A DNA stretch of 64,000 nt from Gelatoporia subvermispora B (taxonomy: Eukaryota; Basidiomycota; Agaricomycetes; Polyporales; Gelatoporiaceae): NCBI GenBank assembly GCA_000320605.2, contig KB445817.1:143879-207878 (forward strand), given 5' to 3'. The notes under the pieces were generated by a model. That model did not search any database. It was not told the DNA's origin and saw only the letters and a program-made list of their open reading frames with translations. Numbering within the stretch: position 1 is the first letter of the stretch; every line of letters begins with the position of its first letter. Of the stretch, positions 1 to 10,591 are shown piece by piece. Both the position numbers and the translations under genes were made by a program.

Positions 1-2757
1 AATAGGGGGAATGGATGGTTCCGGAGGTTCGGATAGGATCTCAGGTACATCAGGTGTCTTCACGGGTTCATCACGGGTCATGTGAGGCTCTCGTGAGTCG
101 CTCAAAGTGGAATTATGTGACACCCCCTCGCTTGGAGCGACATCGAAAAAATCGTCCTCTGAGGGTAGCTTCTCGTAGACTATAACGTCTCGAGAGTTCA
201 TGAATTTACGCCAAGATGGAATCCAAACCTTATATGACTTGGAACCGGGCTTAAAGCCCATAAAGATCCCGTCAAGGGAGTGAGGATCAAGCTTGCCACG
301 GCCTTGATCGGGAACACGGATATGGCATTTAGAACCAAAAATCCGTAGGGTGGAGACATCGGGCTTGGAGCCGTAGAAGGCCTCATTCGGAGTGCATTTC
401 GACAGCGCGTGAGTAGAACAGCGGTTGCGGATAAATGATGCGTACTCGTGTGCCTCGGGCCAGAAGCAGCTGCGAAGTCCAGCATCATGTAGCATCGCAA
501 GAGCATGTTCGTGCGTTGTTTGGTTGAAACGTTCGGCAACACCATTTTGCTGAGGTGTATGAGGTGCCGACATTTCTTGTGAGATGCCGCGCTCGTCGAA
601 GAACTTCTTGAGATCCTTCCCGATAAACTCGCCTCCACCGTCGCTTCGAATATACTTCACCTTGTTGCTGGTGAGAGACTCGATGCGGTTAACGAGTGTG
701 ATAATCTCGTCCGTGGCGTCGCTCTTGTTCTTGAGGTATGCCTTCCAGCCCTTGCGCGAGTGATCATCGACCATGGTAAGGGTATAGCGTAGACCGGTGA
801 CAGAGGAGTCAAACGGGCCTTGCAGATCGATATGAAGTCGCTCGCCAGGTTTCTTAGCGCGTTGCGTGGCTTGTGCGGGGAATGGAGCCTTGTGATGCTT
901 TCCCTTAGCACAGCCGTCGCACGGGCCGGAGTCACCTACAAGGTGAGAACTGAGTCCGGTAACTATATGGTTCTTTGCCATGTGGCGGAGGGTGCGCTCG
1001 CTAATGTGACCAAGACGTCGGTGCCATAGATCGACACGATCGAGGTCGGAAGAACGGGCAGTGAAAGCAAGGTGGGGTGGACAGGACAGTGAGCGCGGAG
1101 CCGTCGCGCAGTCAAGCTCGTAAAGGCTATTACGAAGCCTGCCTTCGATGGCAACTTCTCCAGACGAGTTGATGACCTTCACGCGGCCCTTGGACTTGGT
1201 GATTGTAAGACCTCGCTTGTCCATACGGCTCTCCGAGATGAGATTGTCGCGCGCATTCGGGCAGTACGAGACATCGCGTAGAGTAATGACTCGGTCTTGA
1301 CGGCTTGTGACGTAGCAGACGAGGTTGATGTCGCCACGTCCGAGAACCTCAAGTTGAGGTCCGCCGTCAAGAATGCCACCGATCGAGCTGCGAGATGGAG
1401 TGAATGTCGTGAAGGCCGTGCGGTCGTTACAGATATGTGTCGTAGCGCCACTGTCGAGGATCCAGGCATAGTGGGATGCCGAGCGCGGAGCGGCCATGTA
1501 GGATGAGTGCTCCGAGTCCGTCGTGTCGGCTTTGGTAGACTTCGACTCAACGGCCTCGTTCGCGCGATTCTTCAGCTTCAAGAACTTGCTCTTCTCGTCC
1601 TTCTTGTCCTGGTCCTTGTTGTCTTTACTGTCCTTATCGTCCTTCTTCTTCTTCGTACGACGTCCGCGTCGGGAGCCCTGCTCATGGGAACCACCCCCTT
1701 TTCGGGTGCAGTTCTGTGCCCAGTGACCCTTCTCGCCGCAGTTCGAGCAGAATGACTCGCTCGTGCGTGGCGTGCTCGAAAATGACTTGCCCTTGTTAAC
1801 GTGCTTGGCTTGGTAAGCTGCCATAGCTGCCGACTGCTGGTTGGCCCGAACACCGTGTTCGTCAAGGATACGGCGGGAAACCTCCTCAGAGGTGTAGCGA
1901 TCGGGGAGTCCCGAGAACACGTAGTTCCAGGACGGGGGCATTGAGATCTGCAAGAAGCACGCGAACAGCTCATCGGGTATATCGCGCTGCATAAGCACGA
2001 GATCGCGGCGGAATCCCTTCATCTTCGAGAGATGGGTCATGACGTCATCGCCGTCGACATACTTCGTCGAGACGATGTTGGTGATCGTGAGCGTCCAGTC
2101 GGTCGCTGTCTGCCCGCAGTATAAGCGCTGTGCCTCGCGCCAGATCTCGACGGCCGTATCCAGGTGGCCGACCTGGTTGATAACCTCTTCGGTCATGTTG
2201 GCGGTCAAGATCGCGCGTACGAGTGCGTTAGCGCGGCGCCATCCCGGGTATGTCTCATCAAGCGTGTGGGGCCGGTCGAGTTCGCCAGTGCAGTACTCGA
2301 AAAGATCGACGGTTTCGAGCGTCGATTTCATCTGGATTATCCAGGGCACGTAATTCGTGCTAGTGAGCTTGTGAGGGAGCCGATACAACGAATGGTATTT
2401 CGTCGCATCGATTGACTGGCTGTTGTATGTCCAATGAGCTGCGTCGGCGTAGTCGTCGTACTGGCCGTAATCAGCGCGGCCTGCGTGTGAGCCAAAGCCT
2501 CCCGTGCGGTACGCTGTATTAGCATAGCGCGTTCTCGGTGAGAACGTTGCCGGTCGGAGAGATGGTCCCGCACGGCCTGGAGGCGGAGGCGGAGCCGGTT
2601 GGCTATCAACGCCTGCGACGCCTTCGGCGTTCGGGTTCTGCGATCCGTAGGCATCTGGCGAAGGCTGGTCGACATCATAGTCGGGCTGCTGAGTGACATT
2701 GGTATCGTGCGGGAGCGGGTTGTTGCCGCCAGGTGGTGTGCGAGCGATGGGAGCCAT
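1..2757 (-). CDS. copia gag-pol polyprotein, 3' end beyond window
   Basis: Start ATG at 2757; 919 sense codons run to position 1 without a stop. The N-terminus (about residues 1-90) is Pro/Ala/Tyr-rich. Residues about 95-330 are the copia gag (UBN2-like) region. A CCHC zinc knuckle (CSNCGEKGHWAQNC) lies at about residue 336, followed by a very Lys/Asp-rich linker. The aspartic protease motif DSGATTHIC is at about residue 432. Then come the GAG-pre-integrase region (WHRRLGHIS, HX..CDGCAKGK) and the integrase core with its acidic residues in HIDLQGP, RSDGGGEF and the E of NGVAERFN. The window ends in the integrase C-terminal region (MGFKPGSKSYKVW...). RT and RNase H are expected further left. 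The polyprotein would form cytoplasmic virus-like particles, cleave itself and integrate cDNA. Confidence 0.93.
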   Translation of the reverse strand, partial: MAPIARTPPGGNNPLPHDTNVTQQPDYDVDQPSPDAYGSQNPNAEGVAGVDSQPAPPPPPGRAGPSLRPATFSPRTRYANTAYRTGGFGSHAGRADYGQYDDYADAAHWTYNSQSIDATKYHSLYRLPHKLTSTNYVPWIIQMKSTLETVDLFEYCTGELDRPHTLDETYPGWRRANALVRAILTANMTEEVINQVGHLDTAVEIWREAQRLYCGQTATDWTLTITNIVSTKYVDGDDVMTHLSKMKGFRRDLVLMQRDIPDELFACFLQISMPPSWNYVFSGLPDRYTSEEVSRRILDEHGVRANQQSAAMAAYQAKHVNKGKSFSSTPRTSESFCSNCGEKGHWAQNCTRKGGGSHEQGSRRGRRTKKKKDDKDSKDNKDQDKKDEKSKFLKLKNRANEAVESKSTKADTTDSEHSSYMAAPRSASHYAWILDSGATTHICNDRTAFTTFTPSRSSIGGILDGGPQLEVLGRGDINLVCYVTSRQDRVITLRDVSYCPNARDNLISESRMDKRGLTITKSKGRVKVINSSGEVAIEGRLRNSLYELDCATAPRSLSCPPHLAFTARSSDLDRVDLWHRRLGHISERTLRHMAKNHIVTGLSSHLVGDSGPCDGCAKGKHHKAPFPAQATQRAKKPGERLHIDLQGPFDSSVTGLRYTLTMVDDHSRKGWKAYLKNKSDATDEIITLVNRIESLTSNKVKYIRSDGGGEFIGKDLKKFFDERGISQEMSAPHTPQQNGVAERFNQTTHEHALAMLHDAGLRSCFWPEAHEYASFIRNRCSTHALSKCTPNEAFYGSKPDVSTLRIFGSKCHIRVPDQGRGKLDPHSLDGIFMGFKPGSKSYKVWIPSWRKFMNSRDVIVYEKLPSEDDFFDVAPSEGVSHNSTLSDSREPHMTRDEPVKTPDVPEILSEPPEPSIPPI

Positions 2758-2850
2758 CGTGAGGTCGTTAAGGGCGTGAGCGGGCGAGCGTTGACGATCG
2801 TAACGGGAGCAAGCGACAGGTCCGAGAGCGCGTTATGCGTTGCGCCTCTC

Positions 2851-2863
2851 GGGGCTCATAACC
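2851..2863 (-). promoter_or_regulatory. primer-binding site matching the anticodon arm of initiator tRNA-Met
   Basis: The minus strand directly after the LTR's terminal CA reads GGTTATGAGCCCC. This complements GGGCUCAUAACC, the anticodon stem-loop of fungal initiator tRNA-Met, rather than the tRNA 3' end. Drosophila copia and some relatives prime minus-strand DNA from such an internal half-tRNA. Seen: adjacency to the LTR and a 12-nt match to the tRNA as remembered. Inferred: use of a cleaved half-tRNA. Confidence 0.8.
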
Positions 2864-3056
2864 TGTTGAACGCTAGAGTACGGACGCGAAGCGTCCCGTC
2901 AGTCCGAGCGTAGTGCGTCGAGGACTGAGGGGAAAGCGTAGCTACGTGGCGTTGAATATGGACGCGCGTGAGATTATGTAAGCGTGGTAGAAGGTATTGT
3001 ACGAATATAGTAATGGCTATGCTACGAGTGAACGGCTTACTGCAAATTCTTCAACA
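2864..3056 (-). repeat. 5' LTR of the copia element (193 bp)
   Basis: The LTR is bounded by a perfect 7-bp terminal inverted repeat, TGTTGAA ... TTCAACA, including the canonical TG...CA. The PBS abuts its inner end and foreign sequence (remains of an ATPase-like gene) abuts its outer end. At 193 bp it is short, as is common for fungal copia elements. It should carry promoter and polyadenylation signals. The partner LTR is outside the window, so LTR divergence (age) cannot be judged. Confidence 0.85.
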
Positions 3057-4173
3057 CAATGGTCGTAGGCCTGAGTGTAGGTGTCTTGGTCTTCTTGACC
3101 GGATCACGTCGGTGCCGTTGGACTGCAGAAAGGAGGTCGGGATACCAAGCAGGCGAAGAAGGAGCGACGGTCTGGAAGTCGCGTACATATACAATCATCG
3201 GTCGGCCTTGGGAGCCCATGGACGCAGACCTCTTACTAACCACAGCATTGATGATGGCGGTAAAGAATGAATTCAGTCTGTGTACGTCTGTCAATGTGTT
3301 GGCCACGGGATTACTCTCGTCGGCATTCACGGTATCTAGATCTTTCTGTTCAGACTCCGGTTCACCGCTCTCTGGGAATTGTTCATCTCCATCCCTTTGA
3401 ATGATGTCGGCATCTAATTCCGGCTCTATCTGATGGTAATCGAATTTATTGGCCACTATAGAGGAATGCTTTAAGTCTCGGATCTCAACATGTGGCGAAG
3501 GATAGGAACCCGCCTTCGACAAACTGTTCGCACTCCTCAGCAACGAGTTGTGCAGCATCGACGGTGACAAGGTCGGCATCTACGAGGCGTGATAATTCTT
3601 GGACAGCCTCATCGATGTACACGGTTCCTCCCTCGATGGGACAGTACAGGGCGACGGTCGGCTCGACAACATCCCCGTCGGAGGGAGCGAATGTAGCGCG
3701 ATACTGCGTTTGTTGACGAAGGGTGATGCGCAGGTTGTGCAAGATGCCCTCGAAAACCTGGGGAGGCGGAAGAGCCGAGCCAGAGTGAGATGCTCCGGTG
3801 GAGGTCCTTCCGGAAATTTCCGGGGTCTCCAAGGAAGCAGAGTCCTGGAGAAGGGTCTCTTGCTCATTATCAGAACTCTCTGAGTTCTCTGTACGTGCCG
3901 TCTCTAGTGCCTACAATGGAGTGAAAACGCTCGCAAACATCTAGGTCAGAGACATTAGCGTGAGGTTACCTGAACGGCGATTGTGGTATCTCCTCCTTCA
4001 TCGATAGCAGCATCTGAATCGGCGCTGACGCTAACAAAGTCGCTGGTGTCGATCTCAATGGACGAAGGAGTGGATGTCTCAGACGAGCGCTCATCTGAGG
4101 CAACAGTTGCCGCAGGAGTGTCGGTCGTTGTATTTGCCGGTTGGCCTGTAGATGATGACGGTCCCAAGGGCAT
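3057..4173 (-). pseudogene. AAA-ATPase-like gene, N-terminal part, frameshifted and cut by copia
   Basis: Exon 1 is 4173-3970 (ATG at 4173; Ser/Thr/Asp-rich). A 59-nt GT..AG intron (3969-3911) follows, then exon 2 from 3910. Exon 2 encodes a region with ALYCPIEGGTVYIDEAV and VDADLVTVDAAQLVAEE. Around 3490-3540 the frame changes without room for an intron, then continues through an acidic stretch and IVYVRDFQTVAPSSPAWYPD to RPTTIV, where it is cut by the copia LTR at 3056. The YVRDF...WYP.LLSAV...PTTIV pattern resembles the region upstream of the AAA module in fungal Msp1-like/mitochondrial-type AAA ATPases. That assignment is from memory and moderate. The Walker motifs and the rest are absent or lie beyond the transposon. 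Two lesions make it a pseudogene. Confidence 0.55.
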
Positions 4174-6701
4174 ATCGCAAGTCCTTTGAGTAAGAGGGGT
4201 GTGCTGAGAAGGGACCAGAAAATCCTACCTGGCCGTACGCAAACGTCCCGATTATACGTAGACTTGACATGGCTATGTAGGGCTGTAGGGCATGCTGTAG
4301 CAACGTGTCATTTGTGATTTCGCTGTATTAGGTTTAAAGGCCTCATGGCAATACCCATCAGACTAGCCAGGATTCCCGAAGGAGAGTAGGACTCACGAAT
4401 CAGTCGAGCGCTGCTCAGGTGCTACAGAAGCGCTGTCGACATCCCGTGAATGCGGTTGTGTTCAGGTGCTATCTCTGGAATCAGCAGCGCGATACTGACC
4501 GGCATGGTGGTGTAGGAATCGAGCACAGGATCAAATTAAGCGATCCCGAGGAGCAGTGAAGCTGTCTCAAGAGCGGTCCTTGTAATGCTGTATTTCGCCA
4601 ATTGCCACCGAGCGGCATGACAGTACTGCCAACGTGCTGGGCGCTTGCACTGCTACAATGCGTACTCCAGCGCTCTGAGCCTCTGACTGTGCCTCATCGG
4701 AACCGCCAGTGACATGTCTGCTTTGTCACTGTTGGCGTCGCGGTGCATCTGATATTGCACACAGTTATATGGGATAGGAACTCAACTGACAACGTAGTCT
4801 ATAGTATGGCTACTCAGGTGCTCCAGGATTATAGTGGACACAGGGTAGGCGACCCAAGCCATAGGGACCGGGAGCTCTTTCGTTCATACGAACAACGCGC
4901 GAGGGAGCCGTGTTCCTGAGTGATCGAATTGTTTCCTCAACATGTGGTATAGACGATCAATGTGGCTTTTCTGATCCGGAAGTAACAAACCACCCCACGG
5001 GAAGTCTTGGGATAACTATGTCAAGGAGGACATCGAACAATTATCTACTTTATGATACGAACCTGCCGACAACGATGAGTTATGCCAGAGCATTCCAAAT
5101 GACGGAATTGACAGGAAAGACTATCCATGGCAACTATTTTATGATGTGTGCGTGCGTCGTCTCTCGCATCCAATCCCCGCTGTCTCACTGACAGATAGAG
5201 GATAAATGCTGCCTTAAACACTTCTTGAACACCAGTAGTAGTATTACGGGGGTTCAACGAACCTGGAAGCTAGAGCCACGCTCGGGAGATAGCCATGGTC
5301 TGCATGTCTCAGTAATATACGGCCTCGTTGAATACGCTACGGAGCGAGTATGTAATTGTGCGTAAGAACTTCAGCACACGGCATCGGTGATTGTCAGCCT
5401 GACACAAAGATAAGATAATTATCTTTGTTTCCGTGTCAAATCAGACTGAGGGTTGGTTCATCGCAGTATTGAATAGCCAAATGGGCTAGCACAAGATGAT
5501 TGTGAGCCAGACCATGGTGGTAACGACGCAAAGGCTCACGCCCGGTATCTTTGTGGCCGATCGCGCCTTCGTTTCAGCGAGCTGATAGCCGGTAGTGTCC
5601 TAAAGCAAGCCTAAGCCCCTGCAATGCTATCGAAGACCAGGATAGGATAGGATAGGTATCACTGGTATGAGAGGCTGGCGATTTGGGTGACTAGCGCAAC
5701 TTCCTGTCTGTTGAAGGGGAGAGATTTCGCTTCTACGACCAAATCCGTAAACCACGGGGAGTCATATCCAGGAACGGCAAGTCTCGTGGGATTTTGTGTA
5801 CTGGGGTCCCGACCAATGTATAGGAGTAAACGTAAGCAGTAACCACGAGCTACAGCTTCCAACCAGTCGCACCGCCTGCATCGGAGTTGGATTGATTGCA
5901 TGTATTTGCGACCTTGACATCATAGATACTCTTATGCGCGTCGTCACACGCATCATGTATAACATTCCGGCCTCCTCAGTATGGCTGATTTCAGAGTACC
6001 ACCTCCTCAGCATCACAATTACCAAGTGAGGCTGAGTCCTGACGGCTGTCACTGATCCCGTTGCTGTCTCATCAATGTCACGCACTGGCACTGCACTTGG
6101 CTGCCATTACTACTGCACGGTGCTACGTCTGTGCATTTCCACAGCTATGTACTGTTCTAATCTGAGAGCCAGGGATCCCAGCTGGGGATTCCTCAGCTTC
6201 GTGCACCAGTTAGCCTGTCCAGTCTTGCGGGCCTGGTCTAATCCCTTCACATGCAATCTCAATGTCTTCATGGCTCTCGTGATTCGGCAACATATCGTTT
6301 GTTGACTGCTGCATGGAACTACTTGCATGCCGATGCAGTGAGCAATTCCCATAGCGGTCCAGCGTCTGATGCGTGTTGTCAACGGCTTACGCTATTCGTC
6401 AGGATCGCAGATGCCGAAGTACATGGTCTTCTTCCCGAGATGATGCATGCGCTGGCACGAGTATTGCGCTACAGGAAGCTACTGCGATCCCGGTTGTGGA
6501 GATATCGTCTTGGATTGAAGAGATAGACAGAGTAAGTACACCTCGCGGGATTGCAAGACCTGCTCAAAAGCTTGATGCGCAGATAATTTGATGGATCAGC
6601 ACTAGCGCAATTCCAGACGTTGTTAGGAAATGGTTTATTGACACGCTATGCGCAATGAAGACAAAACCATCAGCGAACTTGATTCCTCTCAGGACCAATA
6701 A
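4174..6701. other. no supported gene
   Basis: Only short, unconnected reading frames are seen on both strands, with no splice-linked series and no recognisable motif. A trivial (GATAG)3 tract sits at about 5640-5656. It may include the promoter of the broken ATPase gene (near 4174-4500) and decayed sequence upstream of the kinase pseudogene. Confidence 0.5.
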
Positions 6702-9151
6702 GTGACGCTACTGTGCTTAGACATGTTGCGGAAGCTCTGCCGAAGAACGCAACTGCTCCCGGGCTCCTTCAAGATAGTTGCGGGGGGTGTCCAGTTGGAA
6801 TGTACCAACCGCCGTCCGGAAGCGGTCGGAGGCACCGCAGACATTTGGAAAGGAGATTACCGGGGGCGTGTCGTTACTTTGAAAGTCTTCAGAGACTACG
6901 ATGTCAGACTTAGTAATTCTGGTGTACGTGCTCTTTCCTCTCGTGCATAAGCTTTAGCCCATGAGAATACAGAACTCCGGCCTATACTATGAAGCCATCA
7001 TTTGGAAGCATCTTCGACACCGAAACATCACATCCTTCTATGGGATTGACTCGAGCATTTCCCAATCTCCCTCATTTCCAAGTGGATGCCACATGGCACA
7101 ATTACAGCATTCCTCAAGCAGAACCTCGCGACATTTCGGTTACGATTCGTGAGTCATGACCTGTATTCGGGACTATACAACCTGAAACCATCTTCTAGGT
7201 AGCAGACATTGTTGAGGGTCTAAAATATGTGCATGACATGGGAATCATTCACGGTGATATCAAAGGAGTAAGTCAAGCCCTGCGTGATACAAGTCCGTCT
7301 CGTCTAATTTTCGTCACAGTCGAATATCCTCATTTACGGAAAGTTTGTGGCCCGCGTGACCAATTTTGGGCCTTGCGGCGTTGAGCTACGATCAAAAACT
7401 CCCGACGCGATCCGTGCTGCACGGCTCTTTGCGTTATATGGCTCCGGAGATCATGGACCCGGAGGCGTGTGGCCTCGAGCGAGCTGTTCTTTCTTCTGGG
7501 AGTGATGTTTACTCGTTGGGTATGGCAATCTGGGGGGTGAGATTTGAACTTCATGGATACCCGCTTCTGTGACTGAGTCTATTTGCCCTGGTAGATGTTC
7601 AGCGAACGCGTGCCGTTTTATGAGCTTCCACGAGACCCAGCTGTCGTGCTACGTGTAGTACAAGGCAGCCGACCCGAGCGGCCTCACGGGGCAGAGGTCC
7701 TTGGACTCTCCGAGGAGATTTGGGCTTTGCTTCAGCGTTGTTGGGGCGTGGTACGGACGAACAGACCCAACGTGGATGCCATTTTACGCTGCGTGCTTAG
7801 TCAGCTGGAATCCATGAATCCATGCTGCACCGACCTCAGGCTTTGCCTTGTGGTCCTCGATCATTCGGTCCAACAACTCCATCCGGCTCTCCACTGCGCC
7901 TTCAACCCGAGCCTACGCCTGTTAACCCACAACGGTCCGATATCTCAGGCATTCGTGTGGACTTTGACATTGCTTGTGACGAGACCCATCACGAAGGCCC
8001 TGTGGCTCGTTATGATGATTTGACAGACTTTCCACTTTCGGAGAAGACAGACCATTTTCCTCCAAAGATCTCGTTCAAGGGATCGTCTGAGGCGACGTTT
8101 TCTGAGGCTTGCGAGTCTAACCTGATCGCGGCTGGACGACTCATAGTTAATCTGAACTCTGCTTATGATCGACCTGGGCATGGCCCTGAGCTTGCGCCTC
8201 TCAGTTTGACGAGAGGTCTACGTGCAACCCCGGCAAGGCCTTCATCGGGAAGGTCTCCAACACAAGTCCTAGCAGCGCCAGGAAGCTCTCCAGGCCCTTC
8301 AACGAGCTCGTCGCCAAGTGGTGACCACAAACGTGTGTCATCACATAGTCATTTGGTCGTGATACTGATGATTACTAGCTATCAGAACCTGGTCCGTGGA
8401 GAGCTGATTGGACAAGGAGCCATTGGAAGCGTACACATAGCGCTAGACGATTCAGGAGAGCTCATCGCACTCAGAAACGTCGAAGTGCCAAGTGACAACG
8501 ACCGGGATGTTCAGTCATGCTCTGAAATTGTGGAGCTCCTGAAGTGAGAGGCTGACGTGCTGAAAGATCTCGATCACCAACACGTTGCGCAGTTTCGTGG
8601 ATTCAAAGAGGATGCACATGACTACAATTTGTACGTACGCCATTGAAAGCTGAACACAGTTGATCTCCGCTGATAGCTGTGATATTTATCGAGGTGTATT
8701 GAGTATGTACCCGGCGATTTGCCTTAGAGTATATTGCACAGTCCGGGCGTCTGGAGGATGAATGCTCGAAGTTCTTCACTGGCCAGGTTTTATCTGCGCT
8801 GGAATTTCTCCACGGCAAAGGCATCGTTCACATGGTGAGTACCGTGCCACGTTCCCATTGTACGCGTACGATGCCTATCTGCAGCACTCGAAAGCACGCA
8901 GCATTCTCGTGGATTCCCGCGGCACCTGCAAACCACTGGACTTTGTACGCAGTAGGCGGAATGGCACCGTGAGCGTATATGTAGACCCGTCAACATCTGA
9001 CAACATTTTCTGGATGGCTCCCGAGATGATCAGCACTCACAATACCTACGATCATAAAGCAGATATATGGAGCTTAGGCTGTGTAGTTCTCGAGATGTGG
9101 ACTGGTCAGAGACCGTGGTGTGGACAGCAGGCTAGCTCTATAAGGCGACAG
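6702..9151 (+). pseudogene. double protein kinase (TKL-like + MAPKKK-like), decayed
   Basis: Kinase domain 1 has a glycine-loop remnant (EAVGGTADIWKG), the VAIK-type lysine in VVTLKVF, KHLRHRNITSFYGID, then LISKWMPHGTITAF, the catalytic loop HGDIKGSNILI, APE-like YMAPEIMDPEA and SDVYSLGMAIW. Introns fit at 7149-7198, 7268-7319 and 7537-7594. Frameshifts lie at about 7055 (one T missing), 7368 (one G extra) and 7815, and DFG reads NFG. After a Ser/Pro-rich linker, domain 2 (from about 8390) starts LVRGELIGQGAIGSV, like Bck1-type MAPKKKs. It has an in-frame TGA at 8545-8547, the HRD Asp replaced (HM|HSKARSILVD across an intron 8835-8884) and DFG changed to DFV. It ends after WSLGCVVLEMWTGQRPW. 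No active enzyme is possible from this copy. Confidence 0.8.
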
Positions 9152-10591
9152 GTAAGTCCTCCTTCGAATTGTGGTTGCGCTCGTCTATAGAGGAGCTACT
9201 AGCTGCACCGATGGAAGGAGCCACCTATTTCTGATACAGTGAATCTGAATTCAACCAGCAGTAGCTTTATACAAAGCTGCTTTAATGGGTACGCCAACAT
9301 CACACAATGGAGTCACTTATTCTGAACATTGTTCTGTAGGGGTCCGGTACAACGGCCTCGAGCAGCGGAGATACAGCAGCATACTTATCTTAATATTCAA
9401 CGTGGTTGGTCGTTCACAGGATTGAAGTAGTTGCCGGCTAGCTAACACGCACATAGCTGTCACCTGCACTGTTTATCGCCGTGAATATTTCATACATAGT
9501 ACAGTCTACCTACTCAGGATACAGCACGCACATAGCTACATTAATGCTGCGCTATCAGTAATGAATCACTTCGAACACTGTGTGTTCGAGTTTATTTCAA
9601 TCAAAATCTTACGAGAATGGGGTGAGAATTGATTCACAACAGCCACACAATTCGTGCCTAGTCACTTCCCACTTGCAACCAAGACTGTCAGCGCACAGCA
9701 GATTGACCTACAGCTGTCGCTTTCGTACTCCATGAGATACTACATCAGCTAAGGCATGGCCCGCTCGAGCTACACCATTAGAAAACGCACTTTGTGACGA
9801 ACGTGATGCGCGACTAATGCGCGCTATTGTCCCTAATAAGCCAGCTCGCGATCTTGACGGCAGTCGTCTCATTTCTGAAGGTGCTCTATTTCAAGCAGGG
9901 CGGAGATCATCCCGAGCAGCACGACATTCCGTAGCCCACCCGCCGCTACTTATCATAAGCGAGGTCATATTTCAAGCGCAGCTGGTCCTTGGAAAATGCC
10001 TGAATAGATTATTGAAGCACGATGTGGTGCTGTATACACGTGGCATGGCACGGAACTGAGCGAGGAAGCATTGTGGTATGTGGCAGCATGTTGTCCGCAT
10101 TGACAGCTGTGCTTGACACTGATCTACGTCGTATCCAGACAACGAGCAAGACGCAATGCTGTGGATGACTATTGTGGGTGCTGGACAATTTATAATTAGG
10201 GCTCCAGTTTGGCTACTGTGGAAGCTACCCGCGAGGGTTAGGCACGAGGTGAGTGGATCCAAGGCTCCAATTCGGCCTTCATGACAGCTGTATGCGGTAG
10301 GTCGTACGGACAATACACATCGTCAAAGGCAAGCTGCTGCAGACGTGGCAAGCGACTGTACTCTCTCGCACGGCGTCTCCTGTGCGTATCAACGCCAGAT
10401 CATCACCTCGGTAGTGCCGTGCTCAACGTCTGTAGCGAGAAGGAGCTCTAGATGGGTCACTGGGCCGGACTGAGGTGAGTCTTTATGGATCCTTTCCATC
10501 CACAGAACCTTGTGTTGCTAACCAACGTCACCGACTTAACGGTCTTTATCATGACGAACGACAGATTTTTGAACCAATACTTCCTCGAGCT
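9152..10591. other. no supported gene
   Basis: No connected coding signal was found. The C-lobe expected after the second kinase domain is not recognisable beyond 9151. The end (about 10450-10591) may hold a 5' exon or leader of the HET gene: the frame of its first exon is open back to about 10475 but has no ATG before 10592. Confidence 0.4.

Larger units (their letters stand above)
1..3056 (-). mobile_element. Ty1/copia LTR retrotransposon, 5' part
   Basis: Read on the minus strand, the element starts with an LTR (3056-2864), followed directly by a primer-binding site, a leader of about 90 nt, and a gag-pol frame that is still open at the left window edge. Reverse transcriptase, RNase H and the 3' LTR must lie outside the window. 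The domain order protease - integrase (before RT) and the CCHC knuckle make it Pseudoviridae-like (Ty1/copia). No stop or frameshift was seen in the 919 codons available, so the copy looks young and potentially active. The insertion is at 3056/3057; the expected 5-bp target duplicate would be CAATG (3057-3061), to be matched at the unseen end. Confidence 0.93.

Noticed and set aside
3059..3400. Plus-strand frame of 113 codons
   Set aside because: It is antisense to the ATPase-like pseudogene, whose minus-strand protein shows the conserved pattern.
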